A DNA stretch of 64,000 nucleotides from Sphingobacterium thalpophilum (GTDB lineage Bacteria; Bacteroidota; Bacteroidia; Sphingobacteriales; Sphingobacteriaceae). Positions 52,984 to 62,997 of the stretch are shown here, in pieces. The notes under the pieces were generated by a model that did not search any database, had not been told where the DNA came from, and worked only from the letters and a program-made list of their open reading frames with translations. Where the stretch lies: assembly GCA_945878525.1 (NCBI GenBank), contig CAMCTU010000001.1, forward strand, positions 18,504-82,503, in the 5' to 3' direction. The position numbers were made by a program, and so were the translations under genes. Positions within the stretch are counted from its first letter, which is position 1, and each line of letters opens with the position of its first letter.

Positions 52984-54435
52984 ATGCAAAAAGATTTTTT
53001 GGAACATGGATTAACATCTAATCGGCGTCGCTTCCTGTCAAGACTTAGTCTGGGACTTGGAAGTGCTGCTTTAGGTTCACTGCTGGTACCGGATTTATTT
53101 AATGGCGGCTCTGCAGATTCCGGACTTGCCCAGGGTATACCTCATTTCGCACCAAAAGCTAAAAGGGTAATTTATTTATTCCAGAATGGAGCACCCTCGC
53201 AACTTGAGCTATTTGATTATAAGCCTAAATTGAGAGAATTAGTTGGGCAGGACCTTCCAGCTTCGGTAAGGGGTACTCAAAGGCTTACCGGAATGACCGC
53301 AAACCAAAAGGCTTTTCCTATGGTTGGTTCATATGCGAATTTTAAGCAGTATGGTGAATCACGAAATTGGATTAGTGATATACTGCCTTATACAGCAAAA
53401 GTAGCAGATGATATTTGTATAATCAGATCGATGCATACGGAGGCCATCAATCATGATCCTGCATTAACCTTTTTTCAAACTGGTGCACAGCAGGGCAATC
53501 GACCAAGTATGGGTTCATGGTTGAGTTACGGACTTGGAAGTGAGAATAAAAATCTCCCTTCATTTACAGTATTACTTTCAAGAGGTAAAGGCAATAGTCA
53601 GGGTGTTTATTCTAAATTATGGGCCAGTGGTTTTCTTGACTCAATACATCAGGGAGTTCAATTCAGTAGTGGAGACGATCCGGTACTTTATTTAAATGAT
53701 CCTGATGGGATGAATAAATTTGAGCGAAGAAAATTTCTAGATCAGATATCTAAAATAAACCAGCTTTCTTATGAAGAATTTGGTGATCCGGAGATCAGTA
53801 CTAAAATTCAACAATACGAAATGGCTTACCGGATGCAAACTGCTGTTCCGGAAATTATGGATATATCAAAAGAGCCGGATGATATAATCAAATTATACGG
53901 TACAGATGCAATGACTCCCGGAACTTTTGCTGCTAATTGTTTACTTGCACGTAAGTTATCGGAAAATGGTGTTCGTTTTGTTCAACTCTATCATCAGGGC
54001 TGGGATCATCATGGTAATCTACCTACAGAAATAGCTTCACAAGCCAAAGATGTAGATCAGGCATCAGCTGCATTGATTACTGATTTGAAGCAAAGAGGAT
54101 TATTAGATGAAACATTGGTTATTTGGGGTGGAGAATTTGGTCGTACAAATTATAGTCAGGGAAACTGGACAGCAGAAAACTATGGTCGCGATCATCACCC
54201 AAGATGTTTCAGTATCTGGATGGCCGGTGGAGGTATTAAACCGGGCATTACATATGGTGAAACCGATGATTTAGGTTATAATATTGTTAAAGATCCGGTT
54301 CATATACATGATTTTCAGGCTACAGTTTTAAATCAGCTTGGTCTGGATCATGAAAAACTGATTTTTAAACATTTGGGAAGAAGATATCGCTTGACAGATG
54401 TTTCTGGTAAAGTAATCAGAGACATTTTAGCTTAA
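52984..54435 (+). CDS. DUF1501 family Tat-exported protein
   Basis: 483 residues, partner of the preceding gene. The Tat leader is SNRRRFLSRLSLGLG. The body is alkaline-phosphatase/sulfatase-fold: AKRVIYLFQNGAPSQLELFDYKP, IIRSMHTEAINHDPALTF, VIWGGEFGRTNYSQG and YGRDHHPRCFSIWMAGGG all match the DUF1501 pattern with its conserved metal-site histidines and aspartates. Usually encoded with DUF1553 cytochromes, its reaction is unknown. It starts 2 bases after the cytochrome gene, so they are co-translated. Confidence 0.92.
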   Translation: MQKDFLEHGLTSNRRRFLSRLSLGLGSAALGSLLVPDLFNGGSADSGLAQGIPHFAPKAKRVIYLFQNGAPSQLELFDYKPKLRELVGQDLPASVRGTQRLTGMTANQKAFPMVGSYANFKQYGESRNWISDILPYTAKVADDICIIRSMHTEAINHDPALTFFQTGAQQGNRPSMGSWLSYGLGSENKNLPSFTVLLSRGKGNSQGVYSKLWASGFLDSIHQGVQFSSGDDPVLYLNDPDGMNKFERRKFLDQISKINQLSYEEFGDPEISTKIQQYEMAYRMQTAVPEIMDISKEPDDIIKLYGTDAMTPGTFAANCLLARKLSENGVRFVQLYHQGWDHHGNLPTEIASQAKDVDQASAALITDLKQRGLLDETLVIWGGEFGRTNYSQGNWTAENYGRDHHPRCFSIWMAGGGIKPGITYGETDDLGYNIVKDPVHIHDFQATVLNQLGLDHEKLIFKHLGRRYRLTDVSGKVIRDILA

Positions 54436-54455
54436 TTAATTTTGTGAATCAATTT

Positions 54456-55484
54456 ATGAATAGAAGGAAATTTGTTCAGAATTCAGCAGCCGTTACTGCG
54501 GGTCTTTTGATAACTAAAGATTTATTTTCAAGGGATAAAGGTCCTGTTTATGGCCATAATGGTATGCAATATACCCTTGATACAACATGGGGTCAATTGG
54601 ATTCTTCGAAATATCCTGTGAAAGATTGCCATGAAATGGTTCAGGATAAAAAAGGCAGGATCATCCTTCTTACCAATGAAACTAAAAATAATATATTAAT
54701 TTACAATAAATCAGGTAAACTTCTTGAATCCTGGGGAAATGAATTTCCGGGTGGACATGGGCTTACATTGGCAGATGAAAATGGTACACAGTATTTATAT
54801 GTCACGGATACCGATAAGCACCAGGTATATAAAACTACCATGAGTGGAAAGATCTTAATGACCATTGATGTACCAATGGAAGCTGGAATTTATAAAAATG
54901 CAAAGGAATTTGTTCCCACAGAGGTTGCTGTTGATACAAACGGTGATTTTTTTATTGCCGATGGATATGGTGCACAATATGTTTTACATTATGATGCTTC
55001 AGGCAAACTCAAAGGTTATTTTGGGGGACGAGGTTCCAGTGATGAAAATTTAGATAATGCACATGGAATTGTGATCGATAGACGTCAGGCACAACCTTCT
55101 TTATTGGTGACTGATCGTACAAAGAATTGTTTTAAAAGATTCACTTTGGACGGTAAACTTCAGGAAATTATTAAGTTACCCGGAGCATGTGTATGTCGTC
55201 CGGTAATAAAAAATGATAACTTATACGCAGCAGTTTTGCGTTCTCCAAGTTTGTCGAATGCCGGTTCAGGTTTTGTGACGATTCTGAATAAAGAGAATAA
55301 AGTCGTTTCTAACATTGGTGGCACTGAACCAATTTACAACAAGGATTCTGAGTTGCAGACTATGACCCAGGCTGAAAAGATTTTTGTTCATCCTCATGAT
55401 GTATGTGTTGATGACGATGAAAATCTTTATGTTGCACAATGGGCCTCAGGTAAAGTTTATCCTTATAAATTTAAACGCGTATAA
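54456..55484 (+). CDS. Tat-exported NHL-repeat beta-propeller
   Basis: 342 residues from the ATG at 54456 (the track begins at a GTG four codons upstream). The leader MNRRKFVQNSAAVTAGLL is Tat-type. Six-bladed NHL propeller text: GHGLTLADENGTQYLYVTDTDKHQVYKT, EVAVDTNGDFFIADGYG, HGIVIDRRQAQPSLLVTDR, HPHDVCVDDDENLYVAQW. This resembles peptidyl-alpha-hydroxyglycine-amidating-lyase-type propellers, but I see no certain catalytic set. It lies in tandem with DUF1501, probably one operon to 62.3 kb. Confidence 0.78.
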   Translation: MNRRKFVQNSAAVTAGLLITKDLFSRDKGPVYGHNGMQYTLDTTWGQLDSSKYPVKDCHEMVQDKKGRIILLTNETKNNILIYNKSGKLLESWGNEFPGGHGLTLADENGTQYLYVTDTDKHQVYKTTMSGKILMTIDVPMEAGIYKNAKEFVPTEVAVDTNGDFFIADGYGAQYVLHYDASGKLKGYFGGRGSSDENLDNAHGIVIDRRQAQPSLLVTDRTKNCFKRFTLDGKLQEIIKLPGACVCRPVIKNDNLYAAVLRSPSLSNAGSGFVTILNKENKVVSNIGGTEPIYNKDSELQTMTQAEKIFVHPHDVCVDDDENLYVAQWASGKVYPYKFKRV

Positions 55485-55502
55485 ATTCAATAAATAAATT
55501 CT

Positions 55503-57659
55503 ATGAAGATCAATCTGAAAGCGTATTCAGGTAATATTCTGTTTTTCCTTAACACACTGATTATCTTTTTATTGGTTTTCGAAAATGAATTGCTTATTCC
55601 TGAATGGCTTCAGCCTCTGGGAAGAATGCACCCATTATTACTGCATTTTCCAATAGTACTTTTACTCGTTTCTTTAGTTATGGAATTGTTCCGGACTAAT
55701 ATTAAAGATGAAAATCAGGATTTTTTTCAACTCATAACAAGCAGGATTATGCTGTCGGGAATCGTTCTTGCAGCTTTAACAGTTATAATGGGTATTTTTC
55801 TTTCAGTTGAAGACTCATATGAAGGTGGAAATGTATTAAGTTGGCACAAATGGTCTGGGGTTAGTATCGTCTTTCTTGCTTCTTTAATTTATATATCAAA
55901 GGGTTATACTTGGTACAAGGATATCATCGCAAAAGTCGGAGCAATTGTACTTGCTTTTACAATTGTACTTGCCGGTCATTTTGGTTCTGTTCTTACACAT
56001 GGTGAAAATTTCGTTTTGGAGCCAATTACAAAGGAACCCGTTGTGCCAATTGAACAGGCTATGGTTTATGATCATGTCATTCAACCAATTTTCCAGGAGA
56101 AATGTGTAAGCTGCCATAGTGCTGAGAAGCTAAAAGGGAATTTAAATCTGAGCGATTCAATTTCAGTAATGAAGGGTGGAAAGTCAGGAAAACTGTATGT
56201 TGCAGGAGATCCAAAGGTCAGTTTGATTTTGGAAAGAATTCACATGCCAATGACTGAGAAGAAGCATATGCCACCTTCCGGAAAGCCCCAGCTTAGTCCG
56301 GAAGATATAAGAATACTCTTTCAGTGGATTAAAAATCGCCCGGATTTCAAAAAAAGATTACTGGATCTGCCTCTTGATGATTCATTACGAATTATAGCTG
56401 CATCACGCTTCAAATCTTCAGAAAATATTGAGCAAGAATATGAATTTAATGCCGCAGATGATGAAACAGTAGAAAGCCTGAATACCTTTTATAGGATGGT
56501 TAGACCACTTTCAGTTGAGTCTCCTGCTCTTGCAGTGAGTTTTTTCAGTAGAAACGACTATAGTTCTAAATCGCTTGAAGAATTGGGAGACATAAAAAAT
56601 CAGATAGTCTCACTCCGACTTAGCAGAATGCCGGTTAAAGATGCTGATCTGAATTTTATCTCTAAACTCAAAGAGTTGCAAAAATTAGATTTGAATTTTA
56701 CTGATATTACTGGTAGCGGACTTGATGCTTTAAGTTCATTAGAGAAACTGCAGGTTTTATCAATTTCCGGGACTAAAGTAAAAATACATCAGCTATTGCC
56801 ACTAATGTCCAATAAAAACCTTCGTGAATTATCCATATGGAATACAGCCATTTCTGAAAAGGATGTTTTAAAGTTAAAAGCAGCCAACAAATCGCTGAAC
56901 ATTATTACTGGATTCAAGGATGATGGATCAACTTTAATTCAGTTATCTAAACCAACTTTAAAAAATAGTTCCAGGGTATTCACAAGTGGTGCTAATGTGG
57001 AAATCATTCATCCTATAAAAGATGTCTTTATTCGTTATACACTTGATGGATCCGACCCTGATAGTCTTAAGTCTCCTGTATTCAAAAATCAGATTCCTAT
57101 TACTAAAAATTCAACTATAAAAACAAAAGCATATAAATCTGGATGGAAGAGTAGTGAAATAAGCACTTTTACTTTTTCGAAATCAACATTCAAACCAGAT
57201 GATATCACTTTATTGAGTATAGCTGATATAAGTTTTAAAGGACATGGCACAAGGACATTGATCGACGGACAATTGGCAGATGCAGATATAAATCACACTA
57301 ATTGGCAGGGTTTCAAGGAAAAAGACATGATAGTGCTTCTTAATTTTAAAAAGTCGGTTCAGGTTAGTTCAACAGTATTAAATTCAATCGTGAATGTTAA
57401 TTCACCAGCTTTTCCCCCATCACGAATTGAAGTTTATGGTGGAACAGATCTTAATAATTTGAAGTTGTTAAATGCTTATGATCCTAAAATGCCGGGACAA
57501 AAAGATCCTCAGGAATTTAAGAAATATGAGATTAAATTTAAACCTACTTCAGTATCATATTTGAAAATTATTGCAAAACCTCTTAAAAAATTGCCTTCAT
57601 GGCATTCCGGGAAAGGGAAACCTGCTCTAATCCTTTTTGATGAGATACTTATTAACTAG
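55503..57659 (+). CDS. Membrane DUF2231-cytochrome c-leucine-rich-repeat-CHB_HEX-type fusion protein
   Basis: 718 residues with an unusual order of parts. About five hydrophobic helices (1-160) include GRMHPLLLHFPIVLLLV, a DUF2231 signature. The c-type haem motif EKCVSCHSAEKLKGNLNL lies at about 200, with MPPSGKPQLS likely providing the methionine. A leucine-rich region follows (LQKLDLNFTDITGSGLDALSSLEKLQVLSISGT). Then comes a chitobiase/hexosaminidase C-terminal-like domain (RYTLDGSDPDSLKSPVF, TIKTKAYKSGWKSSE) and a discoidin-like end (SRIEVYGGTDLNNLKLL). It probably anchors the redox module in the inner membrane and feeds electrons to or from periplasmic proteins, with a glycan-binding tail. 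It is 18 bases downstream of the NHL gene. Confidence 0.8.
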   Translation: MKINLKAYSGNILFFLNTLIIFLLVFENELLIPEWLQPLGRMHPLLLHFPIVLLLVSLVMELFRTNIKDENQDFFQLITSRIMLSGIVLAALTVIMGIFLSVEDSYEGGNVLSWHKWSGVSIVFLASLIYISKGYTWYKDIIAKVGAIVLAFTIVLAGHFGSVLTHGENFVLEPITKEPVVPIEQAMVYDHVIQPIFQEKCVSCHSAEKLKGNLNLSDSISVMKGGKSGKLYVAGDPKVSLILERIHMPMTEKKHMPPSGKPQLSPEDIRILFQWIKNRPDFKKRLLDLPLDDSLRIIAASRFKSSENIEQEYEFNAADDETVESLNTFYRMVRPLSVESPALAVSFFSRNDYSSKSLEELGDIKNQIVSLRLSRMPVKDADLNFISKLKELQKLDLNFTDITGSGLDALSSLEKLQVLSISGTKVKIHQLLPLMSNKNLRELSIWNTAISEKDVLKLKAANKSLNIITGFKDDGSTLIQLSKPTLKNSSRVFTSGANVEIIHPIKDVFIRYTLDGSDPDSLKSPVFKNQIPITKNSTIKTKAYKSGWKSSEISTFTFSKSTFKPDDITLLSIADISFKGHGTRTLIDGQLADADINHTNWQGFKEKDMIVLLNFKKSVQVSSTVLNSIVNVNSPAFPPSRIEVYGGTDLNNLKLLNAYDPKMPGQKDPQEFKKYEIKFKPTSVSYLKIIAKPLKKLPSWHSGKGKPALILFDEILIN

Positions 57660-57728
57660 TTTATACTTTTTATTAGGGAAATTATCCGCAAGGCTTGTTA
57701 GATTCTTTTTTAATAAGAGATAACCACG

Positions 57729-57751
57729 AATTAATCTGTTCCCGATTAATT
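57729..57751. repeat. Perfect inverted repeat just upstream of the beta-helix gene
   Basis: AATTAATC / GATTAATT with a 7-base spacer, ending 11 bases before the ATG at 57763. It could be an operator or an mRNA hairpin around the translation start; it does not match the LacI-type 14-mer. Confidence 0.5.
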
Positions 57752-57762
57752 GAAACTATTTT

Positions 57763-59214
57763 ATGTACAGTTATTCGACATACTTTCTTAAGCTTATTTT
57801 GACCAGTTTAGTTTTTTGCTTACTGCATGAAATAAGCTATGCAGTTAATGTAAGAGATTTTGGAGCCAAGGGTGATGGTAAAACAGATGATACAGGTTCG
57901 ATCGTAGCTGCCATATCCGGTTCAACTGATGGCTTAGTTGAATTTCCAAGAGGCTTTTATAGGATAACAAAAACTATTGACATTGATCTTTCAATTCACG
58001 GAACTCTTGGTCTTTCAGGGAAAGGAGCAAGTGCTAGCATCATTATGGCCGGAGAGGGTCCGGCATTCCGTTTTATTGGTTCCCATGATAAAGGTTCAGC
58101 TCAGCCTTCTTCAGTAAAGCCAATAACCTGGGAAAAAGAGCGGATGCCATTGATAGATGCCTTAGAAATAATTGGGGAGCATTTCAATGCGGATGGCATA
58201 GAGCTAAAAAATACCCTGATGCCTACTTTGAGGACATTATTAATCAGAAATGTGCGTAATGGGATTCATTTGACTTCCCGTAACCGGAATGTCTTGATTG
58301 ATGGATGTCACATATATAATAACAGCGGAATAGGAATCTATTTGGACAATGTAAATATCCACCAGTTTATAATTAGTGATAGCCATATTAGTTATTGTAA
58401 AAAAGGTGGAATTAGCGTACTAAACAGTGAGGTTCGCAATTTTCAAATTACAGGAAACGATATAGAATATAATTTTGATCCACTCGAAGGTTCTGCTGCA
58501 GATATTCTGGTAGATTGCTCAAAGGGTGGAAGTGTTCGTGAAGGAACCATATCAGGTAATACCATTCAGGCAATTCCAAGTCCGGGCGGTGCAAATATTC
58601 GATTTTTAGGCTTACCATCTAATCCAGATAAAATTGGGTTATGGAGCATTACCGGTAATCATATCAGTAATCAGGAACTTAATATTCATCTTGAATATAC
58701 ACGAGGTATAAGTATCACTGGAAATACCTTTATTCGTGGCTATAATCGTCATCTGCTTATCAATAATTCCAGTAATCTGATCATAAATGGGAATGTTTTT
58801 GATCATAATAAGGATTATTTTCCTTCGGTGCCTATTGCATATGGTGGTATTTTACTTAATAAGGGGGAGAATGTTATAATTAACGACAACATCATGGATG
58901 GTTCTGGAAATGGGGGTGAGGACAATGGAGGAGCAATGGTAATAAAAGATAGCCGGGAAGTTAGCATCATTGCTTGCCATATTAAAAATCCAATTTTCAA
59001 TGGAATTCAGTTCGAAAGTAGCACGAATTCACAGATAATTAATTGTGTGATCAGTGAAGGTGAAAAGAATAATGGGATGCTAAGAGGCCTCTTTTTGAAA
59101 GGACTTTGTAATGGAACTCTGGTAAAAGATAACAGTATATCTATTGGGAAAATAGCTGGAATTAGCAATGAAGCAAAGGATATTTTTCTTAAAGAAAATG
59201 TTTCTATTGATTAA
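57763..59214 (+). CDS. Exported right-handed beta-helix protein (pectate_lyase_3 type)
   Basis: 483 residues with a signal peptide (ends SYAVN). It opens with VNVRDFGAKGDGKTDDTGSIVAAI, the hallmark of Pectate_lyase_3/GH28-type beta-helices. Many parallel-helix coils follow (NGIHLTSRNRNVLIDGCHIYNNSGIGIYLDN, ISGNTIQAIPSP, SITGNTFIRGYNR, LIINGNVFDHN). It probably cleaves or binds an acidic or galacturonic polysaccharide; catalytic residues are not assignable by eye. It starts about 100 bases after the membrane cytochrome gene, behind the inverted repeat, and 20 bases before the large cytochrome lipoprotein. Confidence 0.8.
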   Translation: MYSYSTYFLKLILTSLVFCLLHEISYAVNVRDFGAKGDGKTDDTGSIVAAISGSTDGLVEFPRGFYRITKTIDIDLSIHGTLGLSGKGASASIIMAGEGPAFRFIGSHDKGSAQPSSVKPITWEKERMPLIDALEIIGEHFNADGIELKNTLMPTLRTLLIRNVRNGIHLTSRNRNVLIDGCHIYNNSGIGIYLDNVNIHQFIISDSHISYCKKGGISVLNSEVRNFQITGNDIEYNFDPLEGSAADILVDCSKGGSVREGTISGNTIQAIPSPGGANIRFLGLPSNPDKIGLWSITGNHISNQELNIHLEYTRGISITGNTFIRGYNRHLLINNSSNLIINGNVFDHNKDYFPSVPIAYGGILLNKGENVIINDNIMDGSGNGGEDNGGAMVIKDSREVSIIACHIKNPIFNGIQFESSTNSQIINCVISEGEKNNGMLRGLFLKGLCNGTLVKDNSISIGKIAGISNEAKDIFLKENVSID

Positions 59215-59234
59215 AATTTAACACCTAAACGGGG

Positions 59235-62200
59235 ATGAATCATAAAATTAAGCTCTTTTTGTCAGTTCTAATCTTGATTAACGGGCTGTATGCATGTAAT
59301 AACAATCAGGAAGGCCAAGCACCTGCAATAGAAGATATAGCCGCCAATGATGACGTTGCCCGATATATGGAAGCATTCAAAGGTCTTGGTGCACTAACTG
59401 ATTCAACAAAGCCCACTCAGCCTCAAAAAGCACTCAATGATTTCCGAATTCCCGATGATCTTAGCATAGATCTGGTCTTATCAGAGCCTGATATTGTTCA
59501 GCCTGTTGAGCTTAGTTTTGATCATCGCGGTAGGCTTTGGGTGGTTCAATATCATCAATATCCATACCCTTTGGGCTTAAAAGTCACCAGTGTAGATAAC
59601 TTTTTACGTGTACGATTTGATAAAGTGCCAGTTGCTCCTCCTGGGGGAATTAGTGGAGCAGACAAGATCAGTATTTTTGAAGATACAGACGGAAATGGTA
59701 CCTATGATAAATCAACCGTTGCTATTGATGGTTTAAATATTGCAACCAGTGTAATAACAGGACGAGGTAAAATCTGGGTATTAAATCCTCCATACCTACT
59801 TTCATATGATGATCCTGATGCAGATGGTTTGCCAGACGGATTGCCAAAAGTTCATTTAAGCGGGTTTGGACTCGAAGATACTCACGCTGTGGCTAACAGT
59901 TTGCGATGGGGGCCGGATGGTTGGTTGTATGGTGCACAAGGTAGTACCACGACTGCAAATATTAACTCTTCGGTATCGAAAAATATTACTTTTTCAGGCC
60001 AGGTGATCTGGAGATACAACATAGATACTAAAATTTTTGAAGTTTTTGCAGAAGGTGGTGGTAACACTTTTAATGTTGAATTCGATAGTAAAGGAAGACT
60101 TTATTCCGGGAATAATGGTTCAGACCGTGGTCCTTATTATAAGCAGGGAGGATATTATCCACGAAGTTTAGGAAAACATGGAACATATACAAATCCATAT
60201 ACTTTTGGTAATCTGGATAACATGGAACTTAAAGGAGAAAAAGTACGCTTCACCCATTCACTGATTAGGTATGAGGGTGGCAAATTACCTTCGGCTTATG
60301 AAGGTAAGATGATTGCAGTGAACCCTTTACTTAATTATGTTCAGTTAAGTCGTTTTGAAGCCAATGGATCCTCATTTAAGAATATTGATGAAAGAAAGAT
60401 AATAGAGACAAATGATCATTGGTTCAGACCCGTAAATATCAAAGCAGGTCCGGATGGCGCAGTTTATATTGCCGACTGGTATGATAGCAGGCTTTCACAT
60501 GTAGATCCTAGAGATACCTGGCACAAAAGTTCTGGTCGGATTTACCGCTTGCGTTCCAAAGGTGCCAGCGCCACACTTCCAAATTTTGATTTAAGTAAAT
60601 TAACAAACGCAGAGCTAATCAAAAAGCTGGGTGACAGAAACAAATGGTTCAGGCAGCAAGCTTTATTACAGTTTGCTAACAGAAAAGATAGATCAATAGT
60701 TCCCAGGTTAACAGCTATTTTAAAGGGTAATAACCCTGATCTTTCCCTGGAAGCATTATGGGCGATTAATCTGAGTGGTGGATTTAATGATAATCTTGCA
60801 AGCATTGGTCTTGAACATCCGGATCAATATGTGCGGGAATGGACTGTGCGTTTGATTAGCGATAAAAGAAAAATTTCATCTGCAATAGCCCAAAAACTAG
60901 CTATTATGGCAGAAAAGGAAAGCAGTTCATTAGTCCGAAGTCAGTTGGCAGCAAGTGCAAAAAGATTGTCCGGGATTTATGCAATTCCAATCGTAAAGAA
61001 CCTGATTAAATTTCATGATGATTCAAATGATCCAGATATTCCATTACTTATCTGGTGGGTTATAGAATCAAAATCTGAGTCTGATAGAGATCGCATACTA
61101 ACTATTTTTGAGGACAAAGCACTATGGCAGAAAAAGTTAGTTCAGAATTTCTTGATTAAGCGCTTAATGCAACGTTATATCTTATCTGCAGGAGAGGCAA
61201 ACTACAATGCTGCATCAAAATTAATTAGACTTTCTCCAGACAAACAAAATGCTAAAATCTTAATAAGTGGACTCCGTGAGGGACTTAGAGGTAAGGATGT
61301 AATTGGCTTATCAGCAGAACTTACCAAAGCAATTAAACCTTATCAATCGGAGCTTTTTGGCGCTCCACTGGCATTATCTATCAGGCAGGGAAACCAAAAT
61401 TCCGTAAATAAAGCACTTGATATAATCTCGGATGAAAAGGCTGATTTTGATCAGCGTTTATCCTATATAATAATTATGGGGCAAACAAATCAACCCAAAT
61501 CAGTACCCGTATTATTAGAAATAGTTGAAAGTAGTAAATCAACAGCTGCTATGAAAGAGGCTGCCCTTCAGGCTCTTCAACGCTACAATTTAGATGAAAT
61601 TGGGTTGAGAGTAGTTAAAGCATATCCACAGTTCAGAGGTGATATAGGCCTGAGGAATGCTGCTATGGACTTATTCGTCTCAAGGTCAACTTGGGCAAAT
61701 CAATTATTTATTGCTATTATGGAAACCAAAAGGATAAGCAAGGATGATGTTTCCGATCAGGTGGCTAGAAGATTAAAACTTCTTGATTATACTAAAATTA
61801 CTGCTTTGGCAGATCAATTATGGCCAAATGTGAAAATTTCAAGTTCAGCAGAAAAGAACGCAGCACTTGCTAAATATTCCAGAATAATTAAATCAGGTTC
61901 CGGGAATTTAAATAATGGCAGAACACTTTATTTAGCAAATTGTGGTTATTGCCATAAACTATTTAATGAGGGCGGTAACGTTGGTCCGGAACTAACCGGA
62001 TATGAACGTACTAATACGAATTACTTTTTATTGAATATTATTGATCCAAATGCAGATATCAGAGAAGGGTACGGTTTACACAGACTGGTAACAACGGATG
62101 GACGAACATTAGAGGGAAAAATTACCTCGACTAATGGAGATACTCATACCATTCAAACCCAAGCTGGTAAAGAGATTATACTTTCAATGAGACAAATCAA

Positions 62201-62306
62201 AGAAATGAAGGCATTGCCGGTATCCATAATGCCTGAGCGCCTTTTAGATCGATTAAATGATCAGGAAGTAAGGGATATTTTTGCATATATCATGAAAAAG
62301 AATTGA
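59235..62306 (+). CDS. Large PQQ-dehydrogenase-like propeller - HEAT - cytochrome c lipoprotein (PVC-type haem-binding)
   Basis: 1023 residues. The lipobox is GLYAC. The propeller (about 70-430) shows SEPDIVQPVELSFDHRGRLWVVQYHQYPYP, DTDGNGTYDKSTV, WGPDGWLYGAQGS, HWFRPVNIKAGPDGAVYIADWYDSR. HEAT-like repeats fill the middle (LGDRNKWFRQQALLQFANR onward). The C-terminal cytochrome c has NCGYCHKLFNEGGNVGPELTGY with the distal methionine probably in VSIMPERL. Unlike the relative at 3563 it carries its own haem, so dehydrogenase and electron exit are fused. It ends the second operon. The family is typical of Planctomycetes and Verrucomicrobia. Confidence 0.88.
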   Translation: MNHKIKLFLSVLILINGLYACNNNQEGQAPAIEDIAANDDVARYMEAFKGLGALTDSTKPTQPQKALNDFRIPDDLSIDLVLSEPDIVQPVELSFDHRGRLWVVQYHQYPYPLGLKVTSVDNFLRVRFDKVPVAPPGGISGADKISIFEDTDGNGTYDKSTVAIDGLNIATSVITGRGKIWVLNPPYLLSYDDPDADGLPDGLPKVHLSGFGLEDTHAVANSLRWGPDGWLYGAQGSTTTANINSSVSKNITFSGQVIWRYNIDTKIFEVFAEGGGNTFNVEFDSKGRLYSGNNGSDRGPYYKQGGYYPRSLGKHGTYTNPYTFGNLDNMELKGEKVRFTHSLIRYEGGKLPSAYEGKMIAVNPLLNYVQLSRFEANGSSFKNIDERKIIETNDHWFRPVNIKAGPDGAVYIADWYDSRLSHVDPRDTWHKSSGRIYRLRSKGASATLPNFDLSKLTNAELIKKLGDRNKWFRQQALLQFANRKDRSIVPRLTAILKGNNPDLSLEALWAINLSGGFNDNLASIGLEHPDQYVREWTVRLISDKRKISSAIAQKLAIMAEKESSSLVRSQLAASAKRLSGIYAIPIVKNLIKFHDDSNDPDIPLLIWWVIESKSESDRDRILTIFEDKALWQKKLVQNFLIKRLMQRYILSAGEANYNAASKLIRLSPDKQNAKILISGLREGLRGKDVIGLSAELTKAIKPYQSELFGAPLALSIRQGNQNSVNKALDIISDEKADFDQRLSYIIIMGQTNQPKSVPVLLEIVESSKSTAAMKEAALQALQRYNLDEIGLRVVKAYPQFRGDIGLRNAAMDLFVSRSTWANQLFIAIMETKRISKDDVSDQVARRLKLLDYTKITALADQLWPNVKISSSAEKNAALAKYSRIIKSGSGNLNNGRTLYLANCGYCHKLFNEGGNVGPELTGYERTNTNYFLLNIIDPNADIREGYGLHRLVTTDGRTLEGKITSTNGDTHTIQTQAGKEIILSMRQIKEMKALPVSIMPERLLDRLNDQEVRDIFAYIMKKN

Positions 62307-62646
62307 TTTTTTGAAATCATAAAATTATCAAGAGTAAAGATTTTGCACAAATTAGAAAGAGTGCTACTGTTGAGGTGCAAAATTCAACTCAATGGTTAAG
62401 CGTTTAATGAATTGTAATGCAGGTTCAATAAAATCTCTTATTAATCCAATATATTAGTAGAGTGGAAGGGGCAAGGGAATTTTAAGATCACTTTCAATTT
62501 TGGTTAAAATATGATCATAGTGACTAATTTCAATTAACATAATGAAAATTAGCAAATTTGGAGCATCAAAAATGCTTGTGAAACTGACGAATTCTATATT
62601 TATTTGTGAAAATGACAAAAATTTCGTTAATTTTGTTTGATTAGAA
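62307..62646. other. Intergenic stretch, no gene recognised
   Basis: About 340 bases of AT-rich sequence between the cytochrome operon and the right-edge genes. I found neither coding signal nor an operator copy; it presumably holds the promoter for 62647. Confidence 0.6.
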
Positions 62647-62997
62647 ATGAAAAAATCAAAGAAAACATACAGTATTTATCTATCAGTATTTTTATTGATA
62701 GGTTTGTTTGCTGTCATTTTTCCGCTCGATTTTTTTCATAACCACGAATCATTCTCTACTTATTCTGAAACAACTTCTAAGCAGTTTAATTCCAGTAGTA
62801 AGGAAGACTTAAATTCTAAAAATACCGCCGATTACTGCTGGGTTTGTGCTGTACATTTCGATAAAACATTTACCAAAGCAAATTTCATTGAAAAATTAAG
62901 ACTTTCTCCTGCAATGTCTTTATTTCTAAATAATGAAGTTACTAGTCATATTGCTGAATTACTTCTTTCAACTTTAAGAGGTCCCCCTTCAGAATAA
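62647..62997 (+). CDS. Small hypothetical membrane/exported protein with Cys/His motif
   Basis: 116 residues: an N-terminal hydrophobic segment (IYLSVFLLIGLFAVIFPL), a low-complexity Ser/Thr stretch, the motif DYCWVCAVHFDKTF, and a C-terminal RGPPSE. Small proteins of this layout, with an HNHE-type motif, CxxC and a terminal RGPP, often precede TonB-dependent receptors in Bacteroidota, which suggests a role with a metal or other receptor cargo. Function unknown. The receptor starts 150 bases downstream. Confidence 0.55.
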   Translation: MKKSKKTYSIYLSVFLLIGLFAVIFPLDFFHNHESFSTYSETTSKQFNSSSKEDLNSKNTADYCWVCAVHFDKTFTKANFIEKLRLSPAMSLFLNNEVTSHIAELLLSTLRGPPSE

